64,000 nucleotides of DNA from Acanthopleura granulata (taxonomy: Eukaryota; Mollusca; Polyplacophora; Chitonida; Chitonidae): contig JABBOT010000003.1 in NCBI GenBank assembly GCA_016165875.1, positions 25,210,385 to 25,274,384 of the forward strand. The letters are read 5' to 3'. Shown one piece after another: positions 21,387-34,235 of this stretch (positions are counted from its first letter, which is position 1; each line of letters starts with the position of its first letter). A model generated the notes under the pieces. That model worked only from the letters and a program-made list of their open reading frames with translations. It was not told the origin of the DNA and searched no databases. Made by a program: the position numbers and the translations under genes.

Positions 21387-24300
21387 GTAAGGCAGTTTTC
21401 TTTTTATTTTTTTCCCGCCATTTTCTGCGAGGTGGAAAGAATAGGAATCAGGGTCTCATTTCACTAACAAGACTTCAGTCCTAAATCTTAAACTTAAATC
21501 TCATGTCATACGTTTAACCAGTGCGTATACAATTAAAGGATATGTTAGGGAAACGGTCATATGTCATAAGTTTTAACTCAGAACCGGAGTTAAGACATAC
21601 GGCCTTTAGATAAGTTGGACTCTACCCTCTAAGCAATCCTGAGGTAAAAATGATACCCACATTGATTTCTGTTCTTCTGTGCCTGGCGAACTGAATAGGC
21701 CTACATCGCTTACAACACAAATTTGCCCTCGATGAGGTGCAATATGTCACCGAATATAACCGTGTTACATTATACCTTCTCTGGCACTGATGTACAGTTA
21801 AACATTAAAAACATGCTCTGAAGGCAATGCACTGTATAAGTAGTATATTTTATGATATTTTAAAATTATTGCAAACGAGCTATATTTAATGTCATTTTTG
21901 AATTTTAACAGCTTTTGTTCCCTTTTAGCGGTTTTAGAAAATGCACATTTACTTTTTATTCTGATTTTGGATGTTAAAATTCTCATGTCCTAGTTCTAGC
22001 ATATTTTCGTCAGGATATCTCTGCAATACTGCCAGTGTGGTGCTATTTGTTCAGTGGGTCATTCAGATATTTCCCTTGACAGTGGGTTTTAAGTTGATAT
22101 GGTCATGCAACTCATCTATATTGGACTTTCTCTTATTCACTGATATATCGTATATATATACCTGTATGATTAACCGGTAGGTAAAGTGTTATTGTCTGTC
22201 CTTGAAACTTTCCCTTTTCATCCAAACCTGCCGTGTATTGGCTGAACAAAAAGTTCGAAGGTACATTACTGTATGTAAAGGAATAAAAATATGTCTTCAA
22301 GACATTCGTGAAAATGGGTGCACAACACGGCTGTAATTTATCAGTGTTCAATTTTTTCTCCACCAAATGACCACCACTTTCCTAGTTGTTTTTCTTTAAA
22401 GTACACAATATGACATCTCCAGAAACTATAGCGGGACATTTAGGAACGGGGATATGTTATAACGCACACTGTAATTATGGAGAGGTACATGCTGTAGAAA
22501 TGTGCCCCTGGAGCTTTATCCCCGGGCTATACGCCGTGCTGAAATATCCAATCTACATGCAGCCCACCATATCACAAACGAGGTGAACTTTCACTAAGAA
22601 TAGACGTAGTAAAGACTGTAGTGCAGTATGAGACATCCAACCAGGATGTAACTGGATATAGATGGATTAAAATTTCTGCCGAAATACCAAGGTAATTTCC
22701 TGACATTACAATGGTGCCATGCACATTTCAGCCGAGGTATTCTTGTCCAGGCGTATCCAGCTGTACACGTTACGACTCCGGTGCCCTTTATTACTCTGTA
22801 GGCAAGGTTATTTCTTTTAATCTAAAGTTAAAAATAATAATATATAATAAATTAAAACACATTCAAACTTTTGATTAAAAAAGTTAGAGCCTAAATGCAC
22901 TTCTTAATTAGACACTGGGCACAGTGTATAGTTTCATCAGTGCCGTCTTAAAACCTTATCCATGGCATATGACCCACCAGATGTAGAATTATAACAAGCA
23001 AGATAACTCATTATCATATACATCTACATTTACATCTTGAAAGACATATCATATATATGGTATTATATAATCAATACATAGTATACTAATTTGAATGATT
23101 AACGCAGATAACGTCGTTTGCAATTTCAGTCGGTGCGCAGTAGACAGTTTGTCATGATACAGAGTAAAAATCCCATAGACTCACTAATTTGGAATCACAA
23201 GTAGCTTCTGCATAAAATATATCGCTGAACTAAAGAGCTACACATAGTGATGTCAAAAGACGTGAACGAATCACAAAAAGTTTCCGCATAAAGCATGCTG
23301 CTGGACTTGTGCTGTGGTGATGTAAAAAGATGTGGACGAATCACAAGTAGCCTCTGCGTAAAACATATTGATTGACCAGTGCTACAGTGATGTCTAAAAA
23401 TGTGGACGAATCGCAAGTAGCTTCCAAATTAAACATGTTGCTGGCCACTCCCGAGGCCTGGTCACTTTGCACTGTTTTCATGTCACTGTTTATGATTTCC
23501 ACTGCATTTTACATCTAATTCGGCTCAAGCTATGGTGCTAGAGGAGTGTAAATAGCTACAATTTACGCACGTACATGAACAGTTGGAATACAAGCCTGGC
23601 TAAGATAAACTGACAAGAGGCCGTGCGTCACCGGTTCCGTTTGGGCTCGCCAATGAACACACTATCGTCGCTGCTCTGGTTTCACTCCCTATACTGCAGT
23701 GCTTCCTACTGAATTAGAGATACAGTTGTGTCAAAAATGCGTGAAGACATTACAAGTCGCTACCGCGCGTGAAAAACCTTACAGGACAAGTGTAACTTTG
23801 ACAAGCGTAAAACTCGTGTTGTCTCACTTCATCAACTCACGAGAGTGAACAACATATGTTTCACACCACAACCATACTCGCTCTATTGGAGGTTATATTT
23901 ATGCCGCTCTTCATCACTTCAGGGTTGAATGTGGCATCTTTGGAGCGTATTTCGAGTCCAGTTCAAAACATATGAAGAACGTTTTGACGAAGGAACTGCT
24001 GTGACTAATCAGACTATCCCTTTCAACAGTGAACCGTAGCCTTGAGGTTACTTGAGGTTTTGTGTTCAACGACTGGATTTTCTATCGATGCATGTACAGG
24101 TACACCTGTGTTGCAGCCATGATGTATTTAAGCATACAAATTTAACACAAAGCATTGTATTTCAATCGGAAAAAGGCATTCACAACTGGTACAGTGCTCA
24201 GTTCGACAGCAGTAAAGTGGTCAGGTCAAAGTCACGCACGAGAACGAGGTTTGCTTACTGACTACAAACTTAATGGATTCCGTTCTCTCCTATGCTCCTG

Positions 24301-25340
24301 ACAGGTTTTACAGTCTGTATACACACATTTGTATTATGAAAGGTGGGACACATGAAACAACGGCGAGACGAAGGAAAAACAAGAAAACAAAAAAGAAAAA
24401 AACAAAAACAAAAAAAAAACCCGCCATGAAACTTCATTTCCCTCGTTTATAACGGTTTGTTGGATGTAAATATTGCTTTGTTCATGTGTTGTACAAAACT
24501 TATAGCGGTATGTGATCATTATCATGAAGCGATGTTGTAAGAGGAAAATGTAGCTAAATCATCAGGTGTCCAACATTGTGAAGTGATTATTCTTCCTTCG
24601 GGGCCTATGTCCGGATGCGCTTTTGTCCGGAAGGGTTTATGTCCTTGGTTCTTGACAGATTTATCTTATCCTGTCATCCATGAAAGCTAAGAGCCACGAG
24701 TCTGAGAAGGCTGTCAAGAAGACATGAAACTTCAAACAGTTTTACTTTCTTACTATTGTGTTACAAATGTGCTTTTGTCATGTAGGCCTATGTATATATC
24801 CCAATAGCTGATAAAATAGCTTGAACTTATAACGTGTTATGCAGTGTTGAGATCGTCGGTTACGCTTGACTGGGTCTGACCCTGGAAAACGCTGAGGGCA
24901 ACCTCTGGATGAATTTCATTGTTGTCGTCATTGTGGATTGCCAGTGATGAGCCCAGTGTGAAATGATCCTCTACCGGCCATATACACTGATCAGTGTATC
25001 CTCGACTGCTCACTGACCCGGTTGCTAGATTCCGGCCGTCCCAGGTAACATTCTAATACAATGGGTGAACAAGAAATCTACAGCTGTTGACGGAGAATGA
25101 GGACGTCAAAACCGCCTAACGACTTCTTACGTAACAAGACGTAGCAGCAGGTACAACCCTCTCGCTTTGAAAGGTGTCGACTTTTACCTCCACGGCGGTG
25201 ACTGCGTATATACAGTGCGCCTGGAGAAGACATTCTGTATCTATCAGAGGTCTGGGCGTCAATAAGAGGTCAACATCCAGAACGTATAACCTGATTTTCT
25301 ATTGTACACCTAGTGTATACCTGGCCATACCTGTGGCAAG
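21387..25340 (+). other. Gene-free stretch between the two gene B first exons
   Basis: AT-rich; contains the tandem repeat at 23,193-23,445 and an A-rich tract near 24,370-24,420. No other coding exon recognised. Confidence 0.5.
23193..23445 (+). repeat. Degenerate tandem repeat, about 70 bp x 3.5
   Basis: Successive units start AATCACAAGTAGC / AATCACAAAAAG / AATCACAAGTAGC / AATCGCAAGTAGC and contain GTGATGTNNAAAGATGTGGACG. Units differ by 20-30%, so the array is old. Confidence 0.8.
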
Positions 25341-28300
25341 ATGGTGGCGACTAGAGGCCAGGCCATTTCTATGGGGGTTTTGTCAATCCTTACTCTTGCA
25401 GCAGGTACGTTTAAGCGGTGTAGGATAACTTAATTGAATTAGCCCGTTTCTGTATGGCATTTACCAAACTTAATTTAATTTGAATAAGCAGTGGGGTTTA
25501 AGTTACACAGACGTAGGGTTGCCGGTTTGTCAGCCTCCTTGACAATGATACATCACATACACATAATGACTTTACGATCACATTTGTGCTGAGAAATCCC
25601 ATCTTGTGATTAATATTAGAAGGAAAGAAAAACAAATGATTAATTTTCAACTAAATTAAGTTATATATAGCTGTCTGTCAATTAAGAACACATGATTGTG
25701 AGTATCAGCGCCGAGCTGTAGAGCAATAAAGAGAGTGGTTTTCCGAGCTTACACAAAATGAGCCAACTAATAAAATTTCATCAGAATCGGGAAATATTTC
25801 AAGCTGTTAGAGGAGAGGATTGACGGACCTGTCAAGGAAATCATTAAACGTGCCTAACTTATGTAAAAGTGCGGCTACTTTTCGGACACAAACCTTAACA
25901 CAACCTTTAAACCTGCAAAACGTTACAAATTTCTGTGTTAAACTGAGAATACAAAAATCAAACTGCACGGCACAAATTAAAAAAAAAACAAAGAAAAAAA
26001 ACGGGAATATTTTTTGTAGCTGTTATGGGATAGAAACCGTCAGGACAGTTGGTTTCAAGGAATTCAATAAATATGCAAAACTTAAGCACGCATATCAGAA
26101 TGGTTTTCGAACTTAATCTGAGCCCCTTGGAAACTCAGTGCATCCTGTGACTTACGTGAGTCTTCCGTAGATGTAGTTTTCGAGGCATGACAGAAAACTT
26201 AAATCACGGTTCCACTTACACGCGGGCATATACAGAAAAACAATTCGCCATGTACCTATTTCTTTCAAAAGAGGGACATTAAATGCAGAAGAACATACTG
26301 AATTTTTTTTCTACATTGAATGCACGTCGATTTAAAGACTGGATAACGAAGGAGTAATTAGCAGATGCACGTAGCTGTGGGTGTCAGACAGTTGTGAATA
26401 ATGTGGGTCTCCCCCGGGTTCTGTCCGGTTTCTTTTCACCACAATGGTATGAGGGAAATATTCTTGTGTACGGTGTAAAGCAACAATTAAATAAATCAAT
26501 GAAATAAATTTGTAAATAATAACAAAAGTTGTTGAGCTATGATCCTTGTGTGGTCAGTAGAACAAACCACTGGCTCCCAGTTAAGTAACTCAGAAAATCA
26601 GCTGAAAATCCAAATTTCTGTCAGAAACTTTTCCAACTTGTTGCTAAGTAGTTGTACCACATCATAACATTTCACATTCCGTCAGTTGTTGTATTTCTAT
26701 CCCTTTGCCGAATCCACGACTATGATGGCAAAGGATAACTCGTTATGACCAGTTTCTTACCTGTTGACAGGTCTCAAAAAATTCCGTGCTGTTGATAACA
26801 CTGGGAAATTACACCGATCATATCTTAATTTGTTAAGCTTTTATATGGAATACTCTTACCATCTGACTGTATCACCAATGTGTTATTACCTCCCATGTAC
26901 AAGTGGCTGTGTAATACCAGTTAACGTATTACCTATATCGCTTCTTTCAGCCACTCCAGCAAAAGTCACCCAAATAGTGATTGCATATTTACCTAAATTG
27001 AATCTTAAGGATTTGACCTGTATAAAAACTCTAAGGTAGTCAGATTTATGAAACCAGTTATTTTATCTGAAATTATACGTTCAGCGGGCGGAAATAGACC
27101 TATCATTTGAAAGACAGTGTTCGCTACAGCAGTCCAAGGCTTACAGTTATATGTATGTTTTGCCAGTCGTGCCTCAGAGGCAGACACACTACATGTGTAT
27201 CAAACCTGCAATGAATTAATTTGGTTTTATTGTTAATGGTCATGGCGGTGCTTGGGTTCAGTAGGCCAGAGAGGTTTGATTATAACTGGCATGGGAAGTC
27301 CGGTGATCTGTATATTGCCGATGTACTTGTGTGTTTTTAATTTCCGATACACAGCCTCAGACTGAACATGTGTAGACATCACATAGAACATATATGCAAT
27401 GCAAGCTTTGTCACGCTGAATTCAGACAGAAATATAATGGTCGAGGATAAAAAGTGGCTAGATATGACATCACCATCAAGGCCATAACTGGCCATAATTT
27501 TTTTTGTTCCATATGCGTTGTATTTAACCACATGTGTAACATGAGTTGTGTAGCAAAGCTGTGTCATTGTATTACACAAAGCATTATCCGGTAACTGCTG
27601 CGTCACATTAACTGACAAAAGCATTTCTTGTGTGTTGGTCAACCGTGTATTTTAAAACAATCATACTATAAACTTGAACGAAGTACACGAACCATATGAT
27701 ATGCTTGCGAAAAAATGACACAACGCGACAAAGTTAATTTGTATGTGTATCACACATTGATAATGAACTTATTTATTTTGTATTCAAACGTTTTTGTTAA
27801 GACTTTTCCTCCCCATTGGCGCGGTTTCAGATATGAATACATGTGCTGTTGAAAGTACGACAGAAACACCTGTCTCACACCTTGTGAGATGATGCATTTT
27901 TTCGATCGACAAGGGAAATCCACACAAAATGTCTAGGTCAGATTCTTGAGCCAAATTGTTTGGCTCGCACAAGTGCCTGTTTTCATGACCTCGATCCAAA
28001 ATAACCGGGAATTCGACCCAAACAATTTGGCGACATTAGTTTGGGTCGGGGCGAAGCTGACAATTCGGCCCAAAATCCGACTAGGTGTTTTGGGGGTACA
28101 TCAGGACTACACCCAAAATGTTTGGGTCGAAATTGACCGACCCAGTCCTTCTAACAGTGTTAAATAAAAGAACGGAGATTTACCTGGGTTTTGTGTTTTT
28201 CTTTCAGGAATCGCTGTGATGGTTCTGTTCCACTCACTGTTCGAGCATCTCGGAAAATCTGGTCAACAATCGCCAGTCCTGTCTTACTTCTGGCCTTACG

Positions 28301-28380
28301 GCCTTCCGGTAAGTCAGTGGATGACTGAAAACGAAAATATTGAAACATGAACTAGAAGTTTAAACGGTAGAGGGGGAGAA

Positions 28381-28439
<59 letters not shown>

Positions 28440-31087
28440 GAGTCTTAATCAAGAATATACGAGGGCGGCCAGCATTGTGTTTGGAGGAAACCGGACAGAG
28501 CGCGGGAACAACACACCGCCATCCACAAGTTGCTGGCAGACCTTCCCACGTACCCCCAGAGAGGAAGCCACAAGAGCTGGATATGAATTCACAACGACCG
28601 CATTGGTGAAAATCTACTGAGTCATTGCAAAGAAGAAGCAAAAGTGAATGTGGTAACCATTCCATCCACCAGTTAGTCACTGCAGGTGTAATCAGTAAAA
28701 TCACTTGATGAGCTAGTTAATCATTCAGTCAGTGATCGATAAAAGCAAGCATATAGCTAATATATTATTAAGCCTTCTTTTCCTACAACTCGTGGGCAAA
28801 CCAATCAGTCTCCCTTTTTTTCGATTTTCTTTTTTCAAGACAAAACAAATCAATGTCAAATTACAAGTAAAGACAAACTCAATGTAGAAATAAAACGTAA
28901 GGCAAAGGTATGACCTTTAGGGAAACATGACATTTTTCAAATAAATGAAGCAATGAGTTGAGTTCGTAACTATCAGTGCATTTATATTATATAGCTAAAG
29001 AAGGTGAAAGTTAGCAGGCTTAATAACCATAGATCAAGTGAAGTTGTTAGAAATTAACTCGATAAAACCCTGCTGCTTTCACTTTTGAACATGCATGATT
29101 AACTCTGTTCATGTTTTTGTTTTTTTGCCCATGGTTCACTCTGTCCATGTTTTCTTTCTTGCCCATGGTTAACACTGTCCATGTTTTCTTTCTTGCCCAT
29201 GGTTAACGCTGTCTATGTTTTCTTTCTTGTCTGTGGTTAACTCTGTCCATGTTTTCTTTCTTGCCTGTGGTTAACACTGCCCATGTTTTCTTTCTTGTCT
29301 GTGGTTAACTCTGTCCATGTTTTCTTTCTTGCCTATGGTTAACACTGCCCATGTTTTCTTTCTTGCCTATGGTTAACTCTGTCCATGTTTTCTTTCTTGC
29401 CTATGGTTAACTCTGCCCATGTTTTGTTTCTTGCCTATGGTTAACACTGTCCATGTTTTCTTTCTTGCCTATGGTTAACACTGCCCATGTTTTCTTTCTT
29501 GTCTGTGGTTAACTCTGTCCATATTTTCTTTCTTGCCTATGGTTAACACTGCCCATGTTTTCTTTCTTGCCTATGGTTAACTCTGTCCATGTTTTCTTTC
29601 TTGCCTATGGTTAACACTGTCCATGTTTTCTTTCTTGCCTATGTTTAACACTGTCCATATTTTCTTTCTTGTCTGTGGTTAACTCTGTCCATGTTTTTAT
29701 TTGTTGTCCCATGGTTAACTCTGCCAACGTGTTTTACTTGTTACCCATGGTTAACACTGCCCACCTGTTTTCAGGTACTCATTGTCGGTGTCCTCGGCGT
29801 AATAGCTGCAGCTGTGCGGAACAACGTTGCTGTAAGTCACTTAAAGTGAAGGAATGATTGAGTGAGGGAGTGTGTTAGTGGGTGAATTCTTCTTCAAAAA
29901 TCAGATTTTCATCCAGTCCGCATTAGAATACTTGCTTTGGAAATCTTGTTGCCTTGTCAAAGATTTACTTTTCACTTTAATTATTTCCTCTGAAATCTCA
30001 GCGGCGAGCTACCCTGTGTTTTTCATGTCGTTTATTTTCATTTTAGGGTTAATTTTAAGTTGTTCTTGGTGCTACTAATTACTTTGCCCATGTCGTTTGT
30101 TATTTGTTCCTTTTAAGGTTGGAATATATATGGGCATTTGCATCGTTGCACTGATTGTCGAAGCGGCATTCGTCGTCTTGATGGGTCTGGTACTGTTCGC
30201 CTATTTACTAGTGGATCCTCAGAGCGTGGACAGAGACTGCTTTCTGATCAACGACTCGTGTGTTTGCAATCAGTAAGTGAACCAGTGCTTCTGTTACCTG
30301 TGTGTACCTGTGTACACCTGGTCACGACTGACTAACCCAACAACAGAAGCTTATTCGTTCGCAAGGATACAAGTTACTACATGCATAGCGCTGTGTTATC
30401 TTATTATGAATTACATGTATTATGCTTCATAGAGAGGGCTTCTTGGTGCATAACGGTAACTTTTATAAACGAGTAGTAGAATTGGACATGCCCGTTGAGG
30501 TAAATTTGTTTTGTTCTCTGCAGAAAGGACTTTCGTACTGGATTCTCCAGCTGCGAAGACCCAGTCGTGAAAGTGATCCACTTCACGCGGGCCGCCGCAG
30601 CTCTGATCATTGTGAGCTGGCTGCTCATGCTGGCGGGATCCATAGTTAGCTGTACCGCATGCTGCTGTGGAAAGGTAAGGAAGAAATAGGGCGAGCAACA
30701 AACATCAACGAGTTCGTGAAATTTAAAGTTTTAATGTAAAGCTTCGCCTAACTATTTCACTCTTATACACGTGCTTCTAAAAAAAAAAAAAAAACAATAA
30801 AACAAAACACACACACAAAAAAACAATAGACTCATTTTCAGGCAGAGTGCTGGAAGGCCTTGTTCTTTTCAATCTTAGTCATGTGTTTTGTAGTATTTAA
30901 GGTTACGGTGATTTTCATACAATACTTATCAATATTTTGAAGCATCTGAACTCCACTTTATTTCTAAGTTAAAACCATCCTTTTTCCTTTTGTTTTCCTC
31001 TTGGTTTAGCGCACTGAATCACGGGGGGCAATCATCGTCCATGGAGGAGGTCAAGCGTATCAGATGGGTCAATACCCAAGCAAATAA
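25341..31087 (+). CDS. Gene B: MS4A/CD20-like four-transmembrane protein, 201 aa
   Basis: Six exons: 25341-25404, 28208-28308, 29775-29831, 30118-30272, 30524-30674 and 31010-31087 (TAA). Phases 1,0,0,2,0 are identical to gene A, and exon 3 has the same 57-bp length. The CDS is 606 nt. Predicted TM1 is about residues 9-31, TM2 53-70, TM3 77-107 and TM4 149-169. The loop between TM3 and TM4 has C115, C122, C124 and C136, the same C-x6-C-x-C...C pattern as gene A; CCC at 172-174 follows TM4. The cytoplasmic tail is only 25 residues, with GGGQAYQMGQYP, and lacks gene A's proline-rich region. An alternative first exon lies at 21323-21386 with the same phase. The acceptor of exon 4 is a less usual TTTTAAG. 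Probably a paralogue of gene A with a similar membrane role. Confidence 0.85.
26393..26506 (+). repeat. Degenerate SINE, plus orientation, gene B intron 1
   Basis: CCCCCGGGTTCTGTCCGGTTTC followed by a decayed body and a tail ATTAAATAAATCAATGAAATAAA. Confidence 0.6.
28012..28131 (+). repeat. 13-bp inverted repeat with GACCCAAA motifs
   Basis: TTCGACCCAAACA (28,012-28,024) and its exact complement TGTTTGGGTCGAA (28,119-28,131) face each other over 94 bp. The spacer has further GGGTCGG and GCCCAAAA copies. Could be a small non-autonomous element ending about 60-75 bp before exon 2 of gene B. Confidence 0.55.
28384..28436 (+). repeat. (AT)n microsatellite
   Basis: About 26 AT dinucleotides in gene B intron 2, directly against a SINE. 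Confidence 0.95.
28437..28612 (-). repeat. Degenerate SINE, gene B intron 2
   Basis: AATCAAGAATATACGAGGGCGGCCAGCATTGTG through GCATTGGTGAAAA; tail replaced by (AT)n and tRNA head missing. Confidence 0.8.
29089..29772 (+). repeat. 34-bp minisatellite, about 20 copies, ending at a splice acceptor
   Basis: Units of the form CCATGTTTTCTTTCTTGCC-TATGGTTAACTCTG, period 34 bp. Most variation is CTCTGTCC versus CACTGCCC and CCTATGG versus TCTGTGG. The last degraded unit runs into CACCTGTTTTCAG, the acceptor of exon 3 (29,775). Each unit carries a pyrimidine-rich TTTTCTTTCTTGCC tract. Confidence 0.95.
30781..30795 (+). repeat. Poly(A) tract in gene B intron 5
   Basis: A run of A followed by CA-rich sequence; no attached retroelement recognised. 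Confidence 0.8.
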
Positions 31088-31226
31088 ACCAAGTGTTATC
31101 CCCATAGCACTAGCCTGCCTAGCGGGACAATATTCACAGATTCATCATGGTTTTGTGCATTATGTATATCTCCTATTGCAGCGTACCCTCTTATTTCCTG
31201 GGGAGTACAGTGTATAACACCAATCA

Positions 31227-31236
31227 AATAAATAAA
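31227..31236 (+). terminator. Candidate polyadenylation signal of gene B
   Basis: Overlapping AATAAATAAA 140 nt after the gene B stop. The surrounding ACACCAATCAAATAAATAAA matches the tail of the SINE family, so the signal may be donated by an old SINE insertion. Confidence 0.35.
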
Positions 31237-31244
31237 TATTTTCT

Positions 31245-32753
31245 AGGTGGGAAGGGGAAGTAACCATGCCATGGCCTTGCTTGTCTGTAGAAACGTTATC
31301 ACACTACAAACGATCTTAATTCTGTAGTCCGCTGTACATTCGTGAAGTTGGCTCCCTTAAGGAGGTAGCAATACATATACAAAGAAAAAAGATGTCAAAA
31401 TCTTTAGCAATAGCGAATCGTATCTACATAGAATACTTTCGGCAAATCCTGGCCTTTCATACCGTTCATGGTCGTATTCCTTAGTCCATTAAACCCACTG
31501 CACATTGCAAGCTTGTGCGATTAGTCACCCATGGTGCATCCGTTGTCTTTGAAAGTGATTCGTTCTGACTACTGCGTTTGTGGACAATTTTTCAGCGCTG
31601 ATGGAACAAACAGGTAGAATGGGCCAGGCAACATCCGACAAAAGCGCAGAGGCTATTATTGTATGAAGATAGACCGAGTCACTTGGTTCTGAGTATACTA
31701 TCTCTTCATTGTGAAGATTGCGGTATAATTTTTAATTACTCTTACATACCAAATGATTTTGGCCCCGCTTGCCTCTGGAGGTGAGGGTGCGTTCATCGTC
31801 AAACCACTGGGCCTTGCGACTTCTCGATTTGACCATTGCAGACTTCACTTTCAAAATGTCATCGGAATCAAGAGCAAGAGCATAAAATTGACGGACCGCC
31901 TTTTTAAGTATAAAACAAACTGTTTTTCTTTTATTTGAGAATTATTAACTATTGCATACCACCTATGTTGGTTACAGTATAACCTATTGGAAAACTTTTC
32001 CCACTGAAAATATTTTACCGGGAACCATTTTGTCTTTGGCTTGTAGAAGGTGGTGGTAAAGGATGTGAGATTTTTTCCAGCAGATATTCCTCCCGCTTGT
32101 GTCTTAAATGTGGAAGGATGCCGGTGGGAAAAGTGAAAACAATACGCATAAACATGTTTTTATCATGTACTTTCCTAAATATGTTTTGGTTTCTTGGGAG
32201 TTTATTCACTTGAACTTTTATGTCTTTAACAATGGCAATACTTGCTGGAGATTCTCCATGACTTTTTCTAAGTACATACATAAAAAGTCTGAAGGTCAGG
32301 TCACCAAAGGAAACCGTGAACCTGAGATATATGGAGTATTTGGAGCATATCATTGTTTTACAATGCAGACTGTATTTTTGGAAATAAATATATTCTTACT
32401 TTTCCTAAGTGTTGTATTTGGTACATCACTAAATAATAATTGTTATCCCAGCATTTCAACACGATTTTCCTATACATTAGTGATACATTTCAGAGCAGCT
32501 CGTCGTGTAATGCTGACTAGAGATGGTGCTGGTCGTCATGTTGCCTTGGTATTTGTGGCAATCCGTGGAGTTACTGAGATGTCAGCATTTTCCAGACCCC
32601 AAAGAGTTGAATAGTTTTATTTGTTGGGATGTTGTTCTCTACTACGTTCTCATTTGTACCCTCACTTGTCAGTGGAGGAACTACGACCAAAGCCTAAGAG
32701 AGACTCCCAGGAAAATCAAGTGCCTACTATGCCTAATGGAAATAAAACTATAA
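31245..32753 (+). other. Stretch beyond gene B, no supported gene
   Basis: Open frames exist on both strands at 32,015-32,614 (112 aa minus, 168 aa plus), overlapping each other. Neither has recognisable motifs, promoter or splice context. Left unassigned; could be a decayed repeat or retrocopy. Confidence 0.35.
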
Positions 32754-32754
32754 T

Positions 32755-33870
32755 TCTACATCCAACAAACGTTGAATTCCAATATACGACATTCCCGGCG
32801 GTTGAATTCAAACATTCATAACCCTGTTGACCTGATGGTAGCTTGATTCCAACACTTTACGTTTCATTTTAACCCCAACTAAATTAATCATAAGACCTTA
32901 CTGATAGCTGATGGCTTCAAAACAACTAACGCTATTGATACAGCTGAGTTCAAACACTTCACCTTATTTACTGATGGATTTAAACATTTGGCCTCGTTTT
33001 TACAACATAGCTGCATTCGAACACTGAACAGTAATGTCATTTGGGCTCAAACACTTAACCTTACTAGTTGTTGGATTTAAACTCTTGACCTTATTATTAC
33101 AGTGTAGCTTCGTTCGAACATTTCATCGTAATGTCAGTTTGTTTCAAGCATTTAACCCTACTTGCTGTTGGATTATAACTCATGACCTTATTATTACAGT
33201 GTAGGTGCGTGCGCACACTTCACCGTAACGCCATTTAGGTTTAAACAAACCTTATCACTAGTTGTGTTCGATCATTTATTAACCATTCTTGTTAGCTGGA
33301 TTTAAACATGACCTCATTGATAGTTGGAAATACTTGACCGTTCGTATGTTATACAACCTTATCGGTGTCTTGAATCAAACACAATCAAATAGAGCGCTTG
33401 AGTCAATGGTGCCTGGACACGAGTACTTGGGCATAATGTCAGTTCGATTTAAACAGTTGACGTTCTTGGTAGCTATAATGAAATACTTAACCTTATTGGT
33501 AGCTAGATTCGAACACGCGACTTTGAAGGTAGCTGAATTCGAACAGGCTGCCCGAAAGGTATCTGAATTCGAACACGTGAAGGGAGCTGGATTCAAACGC
33601 GCGTACTTGCAGGTAGCTGGATTCGAACATTTTTAACCTTAATGGTACCTAAATTCGGTAGGTGTAGTTGCACCTTTGGTGGTATAAGATTTGGACTTCG
33701 ATCGTATTAGAAGCTGGGTTAAAACACTTGACCTTACTTTGAATGGTTCATTATTAGCAGCTGTATTCGTAGACTTATCTGCACTGGTAGCTGAATTTCA
33801 ACATTAAAAGTATTGGTGACTGGATTTGGATACACAACCTTAGTGGTGACTGGACTTGAAAACACGACCT
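32755..33870 (+). repeat. Degenerate tandem repeat region (GGATTCGAACAC type)
   Basis: About 30 loosely conserved units of roughly 35 bp, such as TTGACCTTATTGGTAGCTGG followed by ATTCGAACAC. Most regular at 33,440-33,640. Old satellite-like array; the small ORFs in it are repeat translations. Confidence 0.8.
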
Positions 33871-34150
33871 TCCTGGTGATAGATAAGTCCTGTACGCAAA
33901 GGTTCATAGTTTACGTGTGGTTTCAGGGGAATAAAAAATCGATAAACAAATAGTTTATAACACTTCTATCTAAGCTCTCCTTACCTCACGAGCTCACACT
34001 TCTCCGATCCCGATAACTTCGTGCCCTGCAGAAATTAATTTACCTTTTTATTTGCCCTGCTCAAACATAGGAAATTACATGACTCGTTATCGGTTGGCTG
34101 CAGTTCTGTAGAAAGCATTGGCGGCGGGGGGGATGTTTGGCTGCATCTGA

Positions 34151-34235
34151 ATATTTATTTATTTATTTGTCCTGTTCTTAACCTCTCTACTCAAGACCAC
34201 TTCACTTATGCGATGTCGGCCAGTTTTAAGGTACG
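34151..34235 (-). repeat. Degenerate SINE tail
   Basis: TTATTTATTTATTTGTCCTG then TACTCAAGACCACTTCACTTATG and GTCGGCCAG: the tail and inner body of the tRNA-derived SINE, strongly diverged. Confidence 0.65.

Noticed and set aside
29089..29772. CRISPR-like array
   Set aside because: Units are contiguous 34-bp repeats without unique spacers, in an intron of a eukaryotic gene: a minisatellite.
32015..32614. Overlapping 112- and 168-codon ORFs on opposite strands
   Set aside because: No motif, promoter or splice support, and neither frame has a recognisable family; left as unexplained sequence.
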